Positions 6,118-15,550 of a DNA stretch of 26,514 nt are shown piece by piece. This DNA comes from a virus. The notes under the pieces are model-generated. The model made no database searches and had not been told where the DNA came from. It was given only the letters and a program-made list of their open reading frames with translations. The number at the start of each line of letters is the position of its first letter. Within the stretch, counting starts at the first letter, position 1. The stretch is taken from positions 1 through 26,514 of IMG/VR virus record IMGVR_UViG_3300044971_000478. One strand, given 5' to 3'. Position numbers and translations under genes: made by a program.

Positions 6118-6459
6118 TTAAAGAGCTGGTACTTCAACCCAAGAGGTTGTATCTTCATCCCAGCGATAGAACTTGTCATCAACTGGCATAGGAGTTGGTG
6201 CTTCCCAAAGATAAGTAGTTGAGTTTAAAGACCAAGATGGATATGGTTGAGGTGCGGCAAAGCCAATACCATCAAATGTATATCCAATACCTGCATAGTT
6301 TTTATGGATAGGAAACTTACCGCCTGAGTGAACTCCACCAAAGGTGTTATAGGAAGTTTGTACCCATTGCCCACCTAGATTTTGTTCACACCAATCTGGT
6401 CCATCGGCAACGATTACCTGAGTAACAATTCCGTCTTCTACTTTTGCATAGTGACCCAT
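6118..6459 (-). CDS. Conserved aquatic-phage structural-type protein
   Basis: A 113-aa protein of a family I recognise from cyanophages and other aquatic phages. It starts with MGHYAKVEDGIVTQVIVAD, has WVQTSYN, the core KNYAGIGYTFDGIGFAAPQP followed by YPSW, and a C-terminus of W/Y-rich strands (YRWDEDTTSWVEV). These proteins are usually coded near tail fibres and are thought to be virion-associated, but their molecular role is not known to me. The ATG directly abuts the stop of the upstream 65-aa gene. It is the last gene before a terminator. Confidence 0.78.
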   Translation of the reverse strand: MGHYAKVEDGIVTQVIVADGPDWCEQNLGGQWVQTSYNTFGGVHSGGKFPIHKNYAGIGYTFDGIGFAAPQPYPSWSLNSTTYLWEAPTPMPVDDKFYRWDEDTTSWVEVPAL

Positions 6460-6657
6460 TTATTTATCCTTACTTTCTCCGTAGAGAGTTGCTGTGTTTA
6501 CTAATTTAACATCACGCTTTGTAACTATTCCGCCTTTTTCATCAAGCTGTGCTTTGGCGGTAATTTCATCATCGGCAATAATATGAACTAACATATTTAC
6601 CTCATAGCTAAAACATTGAGTTGGTTTAGTTTCTTTTATTTTACTTACATTACTCAT
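6460..6657 (-). CDS. Small hypothetical protein
   Basis: A 65-aa soluble protein with no family I recognise. The centre (CFSYEVNMLVHIIADDEITAKAQLDEKGG region) looks like a beta-alpha-beta unit and the two ends are charged. The start has AGGGAAAAT upstream and the gene lies 12 bases after the glycine-rich fibre gene and directly before the conserved 113-aa gene, so it is part of the fibre operon. A chaperone or small decoration protein for the neighbouring fibre is possible but not shown. Confidence 0.6.
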   Translation of the reverse strand: MSNVSKIKETKPTQCFSYEVNMLVHIIADDEITAKAQLDEKGGIVTKRDVKLVNTATLYGESKDK

Positions 6658-6669
6658 ATTTTCCCTTTG

Positions 6670-8340
6670 TTAGATTGCATATCGGATGATAACTATACCG
6701 CTACCGCCGTTTCGTGGAGCGAGAGAACCTGTATTTGCGCTTCCTGCTCCGCCACCTGTATTTGCAGTTCCATTTGCAGAGGCTCCGCCACCAGCAGTTG
6801 CAGTTCCAGCAATAGTTGTACTTGCTCTACCTGCTCCACCGCCACCTCTTGCAACGCCATCAATATCCGATGTTAGACCTGCTCCGCCATTTCCACCATA
6901 ATTGGCTGTTCCACCATTTTGTCCAGGACCACCAGCACCACCACCACCGCCCATTGAGCGATAAGTTGCGTTATCTGTTGATGCTGAACCGCCTGCATAA
7001 CCTTGTGTTGGTGAAACAGCAGAACCACCTGCCGTAGTTCCTGTTGTTACAGCGCGACTTCCACCACCTGAACCGCCAGAATTTCCTGAGGCTCCAACGG
7101 TTGAATCTCCACCTCGCCCACCGCCAGTTGAAGTAATTGTACTAAATACCGAATTGTTACCATCTGTTCCACCAACGCCACCTGCACCAATAGTTACGGT
7201 GTATGCTTGTGCTGTTAAAGACAAAGAAGATTCTGCGCTTCCGCCTCCACCAGTTGTTCCAACTGAAGTTCTATATCCTCCTGCGCCTGAACCAGCATTT
7301 TCGTTTGTTCCAGTAACACCACCGCCACCAGCAATAACTAAGTAATCAGCAGTTAATGATTGGTTTGGAGTAAATGTTCCTGAGCCAGTAAATGTATGAA
7401 TCCAATAAGTACCATCAGTTGTTACTGTTCCACCTGTTGCTTTAGCAACATAAGATGGAGTTGTATTAAAAGTTCCTGAAGAAGTAAATGTGTGTATCGT
7501 GTAACCACCAGATGAGGTAACAGTATTACCACCTGATGCTTTTTGAGAACCTGAGTAACGGGCTATAACAATTCCTGAGCCGCCTGCGCCGCCGTTAGAA
7601 TTGTAATTTGCCGAACCACCACCACCGCCGCCAGTATTTGCAGTACCTGCAACACCATTATTTGCGCCAGCGCCACCGCCGCCAGCACCACCTGCACCAT
7701 TATTTCCAGTATCTGAACCACCACCGCCACCACCTGCGTAAGTTACGGATGAACCAGTAATTGAATTTGCTGTACCAGCACCACCATCACCACCGCGACT
7801 AACTGTGTCAGCATTTTGTCCAACAGCACTTGCACCGCCACCGCCACCGCCATTAGAGCTAGTTCCGCCTTGATGCCAACCTCTACCGCCATTATTTCCT
7901 TGAGATGGAGAAGTTGAAGGTGTGTTACCGCTACCACCTGCCATCGTTGAATTTGCTGTACCAGGTCTAGCACCGCCGCCGCCTGAACCACCACTGCCTG
8001 AAGTAACTGTGTCTGTTCCTATTGAACCTGCACCACAACCACCACCAGTAGATGTAACGGTTGTTATGCCTGAGCCAGCAAAAGATGAATCATTACCGTT
8101 GTTACCTAAAACTTTAACTCCACCAGCACCGCCTGCGCCTACGGTTATAGTAAATGCAGTATTTAACGCCAGAGATAAAGCAGTTCCACCAATAGATGTA
8201 CGATAACCACCAGCACCAGCACCGCCGCCTCCAGGTTCGTTTCCACCGCCACCGCCACCGCCACCAGCGACAACAAGATAATCAACGGATAACGCTAGGC
8301 GACCTGTAATGGCTGAGGCTAAAATTCCTATAATTGGCAT
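6670..8340 (-). CDS. Glycine-rich tail fibre / adhesin-like protein
   Basis: A 556-aa protein dominated by Gly (runs of 5-8) with Ala, Ser, Thr and Asn. It holds two copies of one module: DYLVVAGGGG ... GGYRTS ... GGSGIVIARY (about residues 20-262) and DYLVIAGGGG ... GGYRTS ... GGSGIVIIRYAI (about 332-556). Between them are two short beta repeats (YTIHTFTSSGTF near 280, YWIHTFTGSGTF near 312). Gly-rich modules of this type occur in phage adhesins, where the glycine runs may pack as polyglycine II helices, as in the gp38 adhesin of phage S16. I choose ATG 8338-8340, which overlaps the upstream stop (TAATG) and has AGGAG about 11 bases before it; the in-frame ATG at 8406 would overlap the previous gene. 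Likely receptor-binding protein. Confidence 0.82.
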   Translation of the reverse strand: MPIIGILASAITGRLALSVDYLVVAGGGGGGGGNEPGGGGAGAGGYRTSIGGTALSLALNTAFTITVGAGGAGGVKVLGNNGNDSSFAGSGITTVTSTGGGCGAGSIGTDTVTSGSGGSGGGGARPGTANSTMAGGSGNTPSTSPSQGNNGGRGWHQGGTSSNGGGGGGASAVGQNADTVSRGGDGGAGTANSITGSSVTYAGGGGGGSDTGNNGAGGAGGGGAGANNGVAGTANTGGGGGGSANYNSNGGAGGSGIVIARYSGSQKASGGNTVTSSGGYTIHTFTSSGTFNTTPSYVAKATGGTVTTDGTYWIHTFTGSGTFTPNQSLTADYLVIAGGGGVTGTNENAGSGAGGYRTSVGTTGGGGSAESSLSLTAQAYTVTIGAGGVGGTDGNNSVFSTITSTGGGRGGDSTVGASGNSGGSGGGSRAVTTGTTAGGSAVSPTQGYAGGSASTDNATYRSMGGGGGAGGPGQNGGTANYGGNGGAGLTSDIDGVARGGGGAGRASTTIAGTATAGGGASANGTANTGGGAGSANTGSLAPRNGGSGIVIIRYAI

Positions 8341-8747
8341 TAGGCTATATCTCCTACCACTAAGAATGTATTTGAGGCAGTACAAATTACTGAAGCTGTT
8401 GACCATTGTGCTCTAAGTTTAGGAGCAGTAGCTGTAGCACCAGTTGAGTTAATAGTTACACCAGCACCTTGTGCAAAGGTAACCTGACCTGCACCAAATT
8501 GAGCGATATTAATAGTATCATTAGCAGAGAATACTGATGGTGGAAGTGTTAGTGTAATAGCACCAGCATTACTCATAGTTACTAGATCATTAAGATCACC
8601 TGCTACTAAAGTATATGTGGTACCAGTCTGAGTATTAATTCCTAAAACTGAACTAGAAGAACCTGTAGCACCAGTCGCTCCTGTAGGTCCCGTAGGTCCT
8701 GTTGGACCCGTTGGTCCTACAACTACACCAATGAGTGATATTGACAT
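8340..8747 (-). CDS. Short collagen-like fibre protein with conserved C-terminal domain
   Basis: A 135-aa fibre protein. After a short N-terminus (MSISLIGVVV) come about six G-P-T/G-A-T triplets (residues 11-29), a Ser linker and a beta-rich domain (about 39-135: YTLVAGDLNDLVTMSNAGAI ... APKLRAQWSTASVICTASN). That domain is clearly related to the C-terminal 96 residues of the 267-aa protein at 9073-9876. Collagen triplets usually trimerise, so this is probably a trimeric spike or tail fibre tip. Start and stop overlap the neighbours by TAATG, giving a tightly coupled fibre operon. Confidence 0.8.
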   Translation of the reverse strand: MSISLIGVVVGPTGPTGPTGPTGATGATGSSSSVLGINTQTGTTYTLVAGDLNDLVTMSNAGAITLTLPPSVFSANDTINIAQFGAGQVTFAQGAGVTINSTGATATAPKLRAQWSTASVICTASNTFLVVGDIA

Positions 8748-9073
8748 TATGCTATCTCCGATCCGAAGGCGCTAAAGGCGCAGTCATTATTTGTTGAACT
8801 TACTGTAATTACATCTGCTGCATCCATAGTTAAACCAGATGTGTAAGCAAATGTAACTTTAGCGTTTAGCACTAAACCGTTTACTATATATTGATTTGTT
8901 GCTAAAGTAGCACCATCTTTGCGAATTGCTATACTGATAGTTGAATCAGTAGTACCAGTATTCACTACGTTAATAGTAGATATTACTGCTTCAGTCGCAG
9001 AAGGCACCGTATATAAATCGCCTGATGTGCTTGCTGGGGCTAGTTGCCCTAAGACTTTGTATGTGGTTGCCAT
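8747..9073 (-). CDS. Small beta-rich decoration or fibre protein
   Basis: A 108-aa protein, MATTYKVLGQLAPASTSGDL followed by alternating beta strands (STINVVNTGTTDSTISIAI ... VITVSSTNNDCAFSAFGSEIA). The pattern of a conserved KVLGQ start and a single jelly-roll-like or Ig-like domain is typical of small tail-fibre accessory or capsid decoration proteins in aquatic phages. It lies between two fibre genes with 1-base overlaps on both sides, which points to the same tail structure. No enzymatic motif is present. Confidence 0.72.
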   Translation of the reverse strand: MATTYKVLGQLAPASTSGDLYTVPSATEAVISTINVVNTGTTDSTISIAIRKDGATLATNQYIVNGLVLNAKVTFAYTSGLTMDAADVITVSSTNNDCAFSAFGSEIA

Positions 9074-9876
9074 TACGCTAGATCTCCGATCACTGTGAAG
9101 TTATTGCTTGAGGTACAGATAATCGTTGCTGCACTGTATCGTGCTCGTAGGTTAGGTGCAGTTGATGTAGCTCCAGTTGAAGTTAGAACAGTAGTTCCAT
9201 CGTTACGAATCTGAACTAGTCCTGCTCCAATACCTTGAACGTTAATCTGTTGTCCAGTAGTAAAGACTCCGTTAGGTACTGTTAGAGTTAAGGTACCAGC
9301 ATCTGACATAGTAATTAACTTATTAACATCTCCTGCTACTAGTGTGTAGTTAGCGACCTTAGCGTTTATGGTTAAATCAACTGTTGCTGGAGTAGCCCAC
9401 TTGATTCCATTAGTAAGTGTTGAGTCTGCAGTTAATACTTGACCATTAGTTCCAACACCTTGACGAGCAATAGTCGCTGATGCTGTGGCAACTAGTAAGT
9501 CACCTTTTGCTGTGGCAACTGATTTAGCAACGGCACCATCTGCTGTAGCCACACCAGTTGTGTAGAATGTTAAGTCATCTGAAGTCACAACGTGACGTGC
9601 TGTTGCACCGCCTGAGTGCGATATAGCAGATGATCCAGCACGACCTCTTACTATCGTAAAGGTATCGCTAGATACTGCAGTGATAAAAACAATCTCTTCG
9701 TTTTGTGTATCAGGATCAAGAGCAACTGTGAACTGGTCTACGTTACCGGCGGCTAATGTTACGCCACCCAATAGAGCAGAGCCAGTACCAGTAGCTACAG
9801 TCATAGATGTAGCGCTGTTTGATATACCGGATGCCAGCGTTGTTTCAACGCTGATGGAGCTATATTTACGGGTCAT
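9073..9876 (-). CDS. Tail fibre protein
   Basis: A 267-aa fibre protein. Residues 1-105 form a beta domain containing the EEIVFITAVSSDTFTIVRG segment common at the start of phage fibres. A middle linker has repeats ATADGAVAKSVATAKGDLLV and GTNGQVLTADSTLTNGIKW, which is a well-known fibre motif. The last 96 residues (YTLVAGDVNKLITMSDAG ... ICTSSNNFTVIGDLA) are paralogous to the tip of the collagen-like 135-aa protein. It follows the tail/adaptor gene by nine bases. Probably a tail spike or fibre that holds the same receptor-contacting or trimerisation domain. Confidence 0.8.
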   Translation of the reverse strand: MTRKYSSISVETTLASGISNSATSMTVATGTGSALLGGVTLAAGNVDQFTVALDPDTQNEEIVFITAVSSDTFTIVRGRAGSSAISHSGGATARHVVTSDDLTFYTTGVATADGAVAKSVATAKGDLLVATASATIARQGVGTNGQVLTADSTLTNGIKWATPATVDLTINAKVANYTLVAGDVNKLITMSDAGTLTLTVPNGVFTTGQQINVQGIGAGLVQIRNDGTTVLTSTGATSTAPNLRARYSAATIICTSSNNFTVIGDLA

Positions 9877-9885
9877 TAACCTTCC

Positions 9886-10788
9886 TTACCGAGTGTAGTG
9901 TAAACGAATTGGGTATCTGTCTTTCAGCTTTAGTGCCTCTTCGTTTAATCTCTGTTGGTACAGAGCGAAGATATAACGAGAAGAAGCAACGCCAGCGTTA
10001 GATGGAATTTTGCTATCAGCGTTATCAGCTTCAGCAGATGAAAGATTGATACGACCTGAATCTAAGAATGATAGTAATTTGTATGAAGCACCTAGAGTCA
10101 CTACATCCTGAGATGATTGTGGTAATCCAGTAACATCTGCAAAGTCATCACTGTTAGCATCTAAAGTATTAGGAACTGTGGTGTACCAAACCTGAACTGT
10201 TCTACCAGGTTGGATATTCTCATAAAGGCTTACTGTGTTAGTTGTATTAAAGGTTGCAGCATTAGCCATACCATCTGCTCTCCAACGATTAATTGGTAGC
10301 CACTCTTGGCTTGATCCAGTAGTCTGCCAAGATAGATACAAGATTGATTCTAAATCATCTGGTAATGGGTATGTAGTTTGTGAAGCATTAAAGGTAAAAG
10401 TAAATGATGAGATAGCCCAGAGATTAGGGAATAGCCCATTGATAGTATCGTTGATAGCCTTCTTAATGGCAGACCTTGGGAATGTTGGAGCCAAAGTTAT
10501 CTGTGCATATTGAGCGTGTGGTGCAGGTGTTGTTCCCTGATAACCACGACCAAAGCCTGGGATTACGTTAAGTACGCTATCTGCTTTATCAAAGGAGTCA
10601 ATCCAGATAAGTTCATCATCAATTTCAATAACACCTTTAGCAAGATTAGAAGATGAACCGATAGTGATCTCAGTACTAGTAGTAGTTAGTCCTGCTGGAT
10701 TAGCTACATAACTAATGCGATCTTGACGAAGGGTGTAACCTTGCAGGTTAGACCTGATCTCATCAACCATTTCATTTAGCGTACTCAT
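9886..10788 (-). CDS. Tail / head-tail adaptor-type structural protein
   Basis: A 300-aa protein. The N-terminus is a helix (MSTLNEMVDEIRSNLQGY), then a beta segment (residues about 38-105) with EIDDELIWIDSFD and the GFGRGYQGTTPAPHA motif known from phage virion proteins. The middle has RSAIKKAINDTINGLFPNLW and FTFNASQTTYPLPDDLESI, and the C-terminus is helical (VTLGASYKLLSFLDSGRINL ... FALYQQRLNEEALKLKDRYP). Helices flanking a beta core are reminiscent of podoviral tail-tube (adaptor) proteins such as T7 gp11-like proteins, but I cannot prove this relation. It overlaps the GT2 gene by 17 bases. Confidence 0.68.
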   Translation of the reverse strand: MSTLNEMVDEIRSNLQGYTLRQDRISYVANPAGLTTTSTEITIGSSSNLAKGVIEIDDELIWIDSFDKADSVLNVIPGFGRGYQGTTPAPHAQYAQITLAPTFPRSAIKKAINDTINGLFPNLWAISSFTFTFNASQTTYPLPDDLESILYLSWQTTGSSQEWLPINRWRADGMANAATFNTTNTVSLYENIQPGRTVQVWYTTVPNTLDANSDDFADVTGLPQSSQDVVTLGASYKLLSFLDSGRINLSSAEADNADSKIPSNAGVASSRYIFALYQQRLNEEALKLKDRYPIRLHYTR

Positions 10789-11826
10789 TTTCCTTCTCTC
10801 TGTAGAACTTTAAATTGCTTTGTAATCTTTCATCTTTAGGACTTAACTTAACTGCCATCTTGCCGTGCTTTACTGCTGACTTCCAATCACCTAACTGCCA
10901 AGCTGATATGGCGCATAAGTCATCGGCCATATGTCCCCAAGCCCAAGACTCTGACAAGAAATCTGTCATCTTCTCAGTAATACTTTTTGCTTTAGTAGCA
11001 GTTTCAAAACACTCTGGCCATCTTGCTTGCTGGTAGTAATAGTTAGCCAGTGCTAAGACTGCTTCTCTACTGGAGTATTCCTCTATAGATTGTTTCAGAT
11101 GTTTCTCAGAATTATCAGGATCACACTTGGACATAATCCGAAGTGCATAAGATCTCTCTGCTTTAAATGCGGAGAACTCTAGATACTTCTTTAAAGTTTG
11201 TAGTGCATCGTAATATCTTTTACGGTAGTGATACTCTCTACCTAAGTAGTAAAGGTTACGACTGCTATTAGGATCTTCTTCCACTGCCATCTCTAGCATC
11301 TCTAAGTACTGTTCTCTAGACTTAGAATCATCTGGGAAGTGATGAATTATAAGGCCGACCTTTGCCCTTGTTTCAGGGATCTTGTAAGGACAGACTGCCT
11401 CGTGTATTGGATACCGCCATCTATAACCCTTACGGGCGTGAACTTTAGTACCGTCAAAACTTATTGATGGAGTTCCATCTTCATTCCAACCATAGACGTA
11501 CTCGTGTATTGGTCTAGTAATATTAAACTTTAAAGCCTCTGGTAGATCCTTCTTCCAATCACCAACTAGAACTTCATCCATATCTAGTGATACGCAGTAA
11601 TCAATATCAGGTGGTAGTGCAGCTAATGCTGCATTTCTAGAATCATCAAAGCGCCAAGGATCTATCTTGATCTGTATTACATTAATACCTAAAGACTTAG
11701 CAATCTCTACCGTCTTATCAGTAGAACCAGTATCTGCTATCAGTAGATAGTCTGCATCTTTAGCAGAGTTATACCAACGTTCAACGTGCTTCTCTTCGTT
11801 GAGAGCAATCGTATATACTGCAACTT

Positions 11827-11830
<4 letters not shown>
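10772..11830 (-). CDS. Glycosyltransferase family 2-like protein with TPR-like C-terminus
   Basis: A 352-aa glycosyltransferase. The GT-A domain covers about residues 1-180: YTIALNEEKHVERWY, ADTGSTDKT (33-40), the PWRFDDSRNAAL element and the metal-binding D83-M-D85 in SLDMDEVL, then the IHEAVCPY loop. The C-terminal half (about 190-345) is made of helical pairs such as RNLYYLGREYHYRKRYYDAL and CAISAWQLGDWKSAVKHGKM, which look like TPR repeats and could hold a protein acceptor. The start is TTG at 11828-11830, overlapping the TGA of the GT25 gene as TTGA; no ATG fits, since the family core begins at once. It should transfer a sugar to a phage fibre or to host surface glycan. Donor and acceptor are unknown. 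Confidence 0.85.
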
Positions 11831-13617
<1,787 letters not shown>

Positions 13618-13621
<4 letters not shown>

Positions 13622-13905
13622 GATGAGATCGCTCTCAAGGCTTGCGCTGCTGGCAATCCAGTAGTACCAGCTAAGTAGTTGCAGACACCAGAGTAATCAA
13701 GCCAATCATTCCTACTAGTCAATCCTGCAATCTCATTAAGAACGCCAACGGTATCAGTGACAGTTAGTGTGACTGATCTCTGTGCTGCCCATTGACGGGC
13801 AGCCAGTGCCTCAGCAACCATAGTTCCTGCTGGTCGGTAGGTGCCACCATTAGCAAGACGATTTAACTCATCATTAAGGGTTGAACCAAATGTACCTAGT
13901 GCCAC
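13618..13905 (-). CDS. Small structural-region protein of unknown function
   Basis: A 95-aa protein, mostly helical with Ala, Leu, Asn and Arg (LGTFGSTLNDELNRLANGGT, AEALAARQWAAQRS). It has LNEIAGLTSRNDWLDYSGV and a C-terminal helix ending RAISS. I do not recognise the family precisely. The start is GTG (13903-13905) with GAGG about nine bases upstream. It couples to the BppU-like gene (TTGA) and to the preceding tiny basic gene by an 8-base gap. It could be a small tail or neck protein. Confidence 0.65.
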
Positions 13906-13913
13906 CTTCTACC

Positions 13914-14078
13914 TCACTTCTTTTTCTTGCGAGCTGCTGCTGCGTTATCTATTAGATTTGGATAAGGTCTACCAGCAGCCTTTGCTCTGGCTTTAGCAGC
14001 ACTCTTCTGTGCTGGTGTTAATTTCTTAGATGTTTTCTTAGGATTCTTTTTATCCCAGAACGCTACTTTCTTCTTCAT
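13914..14078 (-). CDS. Tiny Lys-rich protein, 54 aa
   Basis: ATG 14076-14078 to TGA 13914-13916, 54 aa, beginning MKKKVAFWDKKNPKKTSKKL and ending AAAARKKKK. It has about one third basic residues. The ATG overlaps the stop of the previous basic gene (ATGA), which supports translation. Its sequence is of low complexity with one probable helix (TPAQKSAAKARAKAAG). It could bind DNA or RNA or be packaged in the capsid. It is one of six tiny genes in a row and is not recognised as a named family. Confidence 0.7.
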   Translation of the reverse strand: MKKKVAFWDKKNPKKTSKKLTPAQKSAAKARAKAAGRPYPNLIDNAAAARKKKK

Positions 14079-14353
14079 TTGCACTTACAATCCCAAGCCC
14101 GTAAGGACTTGTTTATCCTAGAGTTTGGATCTCTTGCTGTCTTAGCGGATGTCAATTTAGATTTCATTCCGCACATACGACCACAAAAGGATTTACGTCT
14201 ACCAGCAGCCTTAGGTGATTTCTTAGCCTCAGCCTTTTTTACTGGAGGTTTAAGGTTCATACCTTGCGCTTTAGCGGATGCTCTACCTGCAGCGTTTAAT
14301 CCGCCTTTAGGATTCTTACCTGCTTTTCTTTGCCAAGCTGGACTCTTTGCCAT
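14075..14353 (-). CDS. Conserved small basic phage protein, MAKSPAWQ type (DUF6321-like)
   Basis: A 92-aa protein from ATG 14351-14353, chosen because family members I know start MAKSPAWQRK and a GGAG lies just upstream; an ATG three codons earlier (14362) is also possible. It contains NPKGGLNAAGRASAKAQG, a Lys/Ala-rich linker and a Cys-containing motif KSFCGRMCGMKSKLT, and ends in WDCKCK. This agrees with a DUF6321-like family found in phages near head genes. Function is unknown to me; the two CxxxC and CxC groups could bind metal. It overlaps the 52-aa gene by 38 bases in another frame and couples to the 54-aa gene by ATGA. Confidence 0.78.
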   Translation of the reverse strand: MAKSPAWQRKAGKNPKGGLNAAGRASAKAQGMNLKPPVKKAEAKKSPKAAGRRKSFCGRMCGMKSKLTSAKTARDPNSRINKSLRAWDCKCK

Positions 14354-14474
14354 ACTCTCCATACTTTCCTAGTACTGATCGGACAGTGCCATTCTTATTA
14401 ATACGGATTATGCAACCGTCTTTAATTTGAATCGGGTTAAATCCATCGTGGCGTTTGTAGCTACCAGATGACAT
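14316..14474 (-). CDS. Tiny hypothetical protein, 52 aa
   Basis: ATG 14472-14474 to TAA 14316-14318, 52 aa, reading MSSGSYKRHDGFNPIQIKDG and then CIIRINKNGTVRSVLGKYGE. It looks like one beta hairpin followed by a basic helix. It starts by a 1-base overlap with the stop of the previous gene (TAATG) and overlaps the MAKSPAWQ-type gene by 38 bases. The clear overlap and non-low-complexity sequence support it as real. No function can be assigned. Confidence 0.65.
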   Translation of the reverse strand: MSSGSYKRHDGFNPIQIKDGCIIRINKNGTVRSVLGKYGEYGKESSLAKKSR

Positions 14475-14635
14475 TACTTCTTTTTCTTCTTAGACATTCC
14501 CGCCTCTGAAAGAGCAATAGCAATTGCTTGCTTCTTGGACTTAACCTTCTTGGTAGATTTACCAATATTTAGTTTGCCCTTTTTAAACTCTCTCATAACC
14601 TTGGCAACCTTCTTAGCGCCTTTGGCCTTCTTCAT
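14474..14635 (-). CDS. Tiny Lys-rich protein, 53 aa (DUF6496-like)
   Basis: ATG 14633-14635 to TAA 14474-14476, 53 aa. It matches a short family in phages and bacteria with the pattern KVMREFKKGKL followed by VKSKKQAIAIALSEAGMSKK. It is highly basic with a central helix. I recall this as DUF6496-like; the function is not known to me. The ATG overlaps the TGA of the upstream gene (ATGA) and the stop overlaps the next ATG (TAATG), so it is fully embedded in the coupled series. Confidence 0.75.
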   Translation of the reverse strand: MKKAKGAKKVAKVMREFKKGKLNIGKSTKKVKSKKQAIAIALSEAGMSKKKKK

Positions 14636-14766
14636 TGACGAGGTGCTGGCTTACCTACTGCGCCAGTTTGGATTGACTCGTAGTTCATATACTTACGATT
14701 AGATGGAGCCTGACGATCTGCAGGTGGATAGATTACTTCTTCGTTCTCATTTTCGTATTTGCTCAT
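14632..14766 (-). CDS. Tiny hypothetical protein, 44 aa
   Basis: ATG 14764-14766 to TGA 14632-14634, 44 aa, MSKYENENEEVIYPPADRQA then SNRKYMNYESIQTGAVGKPA. It is not Lys-rich, unlike its neighbours, and appears largely unstructured. Evidence is the 4-base overlap with the next start (ATGA) and good placement in the gene series. No family is recognised. Confidence 0.6.
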   Translation of the reverse strand: MSKYENENEEVIYPPADRQAPSNRKYMNYESIQTGAVGKPAPRQ

Positions 14767-14768
14767 AA

Positions 14769-14891
14769 TTACTTCTTCTTTCCCATTTTCTTCATAGCCA
14801 TTTTCTTAACAGCCTTCTTGCCTGCTGCCTTCTTAGCCATTGCTTTGCCCTTTGCTGTGTAAGGGAACTTCTTTCCGTCTACCATTGGCAT
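14769..14891 (-). CDS. Tiny Lys-rich protein, 40 aa
   Basis: ATG 14889-14891 to TAA 14769-14771, 40 aa. It begins MPMVDGKKFPYTAKGKAMAK and continues with Lys, Ala and Met to the end (KKMGKKK). A good AAGGAG lies about six bases before the start. The MPMVxGKKFPYT pattern is familiar to me from small proteins of aquatic phages. The strong positive charge suggests interaction with packaged DNA or RNA, which is inference. Confidence 0.7.
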   Translation of the reverse strand: MPMVDGKKFPYTAKGKAMAKKAAGKKAVKKMAMKKMGKKK

Positions 14892-14900
14892 AATTGCTCC

Positions 14901-15182
14901 TTAGTTTTTTAGCGTTAGATTGATACCGTCAAATGCTTTGCCGGCTCCTTGCGATATTTCAACTGCTGCCTTAATGTCTTTCATCTTAGTAGAGCGAGGT
15001 TCAATACCTTGCTTTACTGCAGAGTAATAGGCACTAAGTTCTTTGTTATCTTTATTCTCTTTGTCCTTATCCCATCCTTGCCGAGTTGGGAAACAACCTG
15101 CAAACATAGGACTATTCTGTTGTAGACACTCGCCATAAGTAGCGTGGTCTTTTGTTTTACAACTAGAGGTACAGTTACTCAT
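14901..15182 (-). CDS. Conserved Cys-rich small phage protein
   Basis: A 93-aa protein with a Cys-rich N-terminus (MSNCTSSCKTKDHATYGECL then C30) followed by a helical region (SAYYSAVKQGIEPRSTKMKD then AAVEISQGAGKAF). I recognise this pattern as a short family common in actinophage and related phage structural modules, located after head-completion genes. The four cysteines could bind zinc. Function is not established to my knowledge. It overlaps the upstream gene by 4 bases (ATGA) and precedes the tiny-gene cluster. Confidence 0.75.
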   Translation of the reverse strand: MSNCTSSCKTKDHATYGECLQQNSPMFAGCFPTRQGWDKDKENKDNKELSAYYSAVKQGIEPRSTKMKDIKAAVEISQGAGKAFDGINLTLKN

Positions 15183-15493
15183 ATCAAAGTCACATAATCT
15201 GAGTAGCCAGCGTTTATTAGAATCTGTGCTACATCGTTTGGAATATCGTACTCGTGTCCACCTAAGTAATAGTAATCAGCATCTGCTAGATCATCTTGGC
15301 TAGGTGTCATATTGGTTGTTACTGTCGTACCATTAATTAAGAATGTTAAACATCTTGGAACATCTGTTATAAATTGTTGCGAACCAGTAGGACTTCCACC
15401 TGCTAAGGGTCTACCTGCTAAACGAGCATAGTCAGATGCTGGATCTACTATCCAAGTCTGGTTTTCCCAAGGTGTTTGTAAATGATAAGTCAC
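15179..15493 (-). CDS. Probable head-tail completion protein
   Basis: A 104-aa protein starting from GTG 15491-15493, because GAGAGGAAA lies at the right distance upstream. A further GTG at 15538 is in frame, but its codons (GGGGGCGGG) look like leader rather than protein. The sequence has TYHLQTPWENQTWIVDPAS, RCLTFLINGTTVT and an acidic, Tyr-rich C-terminal part (YYYLGGHEYDIPNDVAQILI ... DYVTLI). It is found directly behind the major capsid gene, where head-tail adaptor or head-completion proteins are expected. The YYLGGHEYDI motif recurs in short phage proteins at this place in other genomes, as I remember. Exact role not shown. Confidence 0.62.
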   Translation of the reverse strand: MTYHLQTPWENQTWIVDPASDYARLAGRPLAGGSPTGSQQFITDVPRCLTFLINGTTVTTNMTPSQDDLADADYYYLGGHEYDIPNDVAQILINAGYSDYVTLI

Positions 15494-15550
15494 TGGTTTC
15501 CTCTCTAGTGATGGAAGGCGGTTTGACCCGCCCCCCACCTAACGGAATTA

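Noticed and set aside
7922-8206. Plus-strand Pro-rich frames opposite the glycine-rich fibre (also at 6686-6901 and 7154-7345)
   Set aside because: Complement of GGN glycine codons gives NCC, producing Pro/Ala/Thr runs. These are composition shadows.
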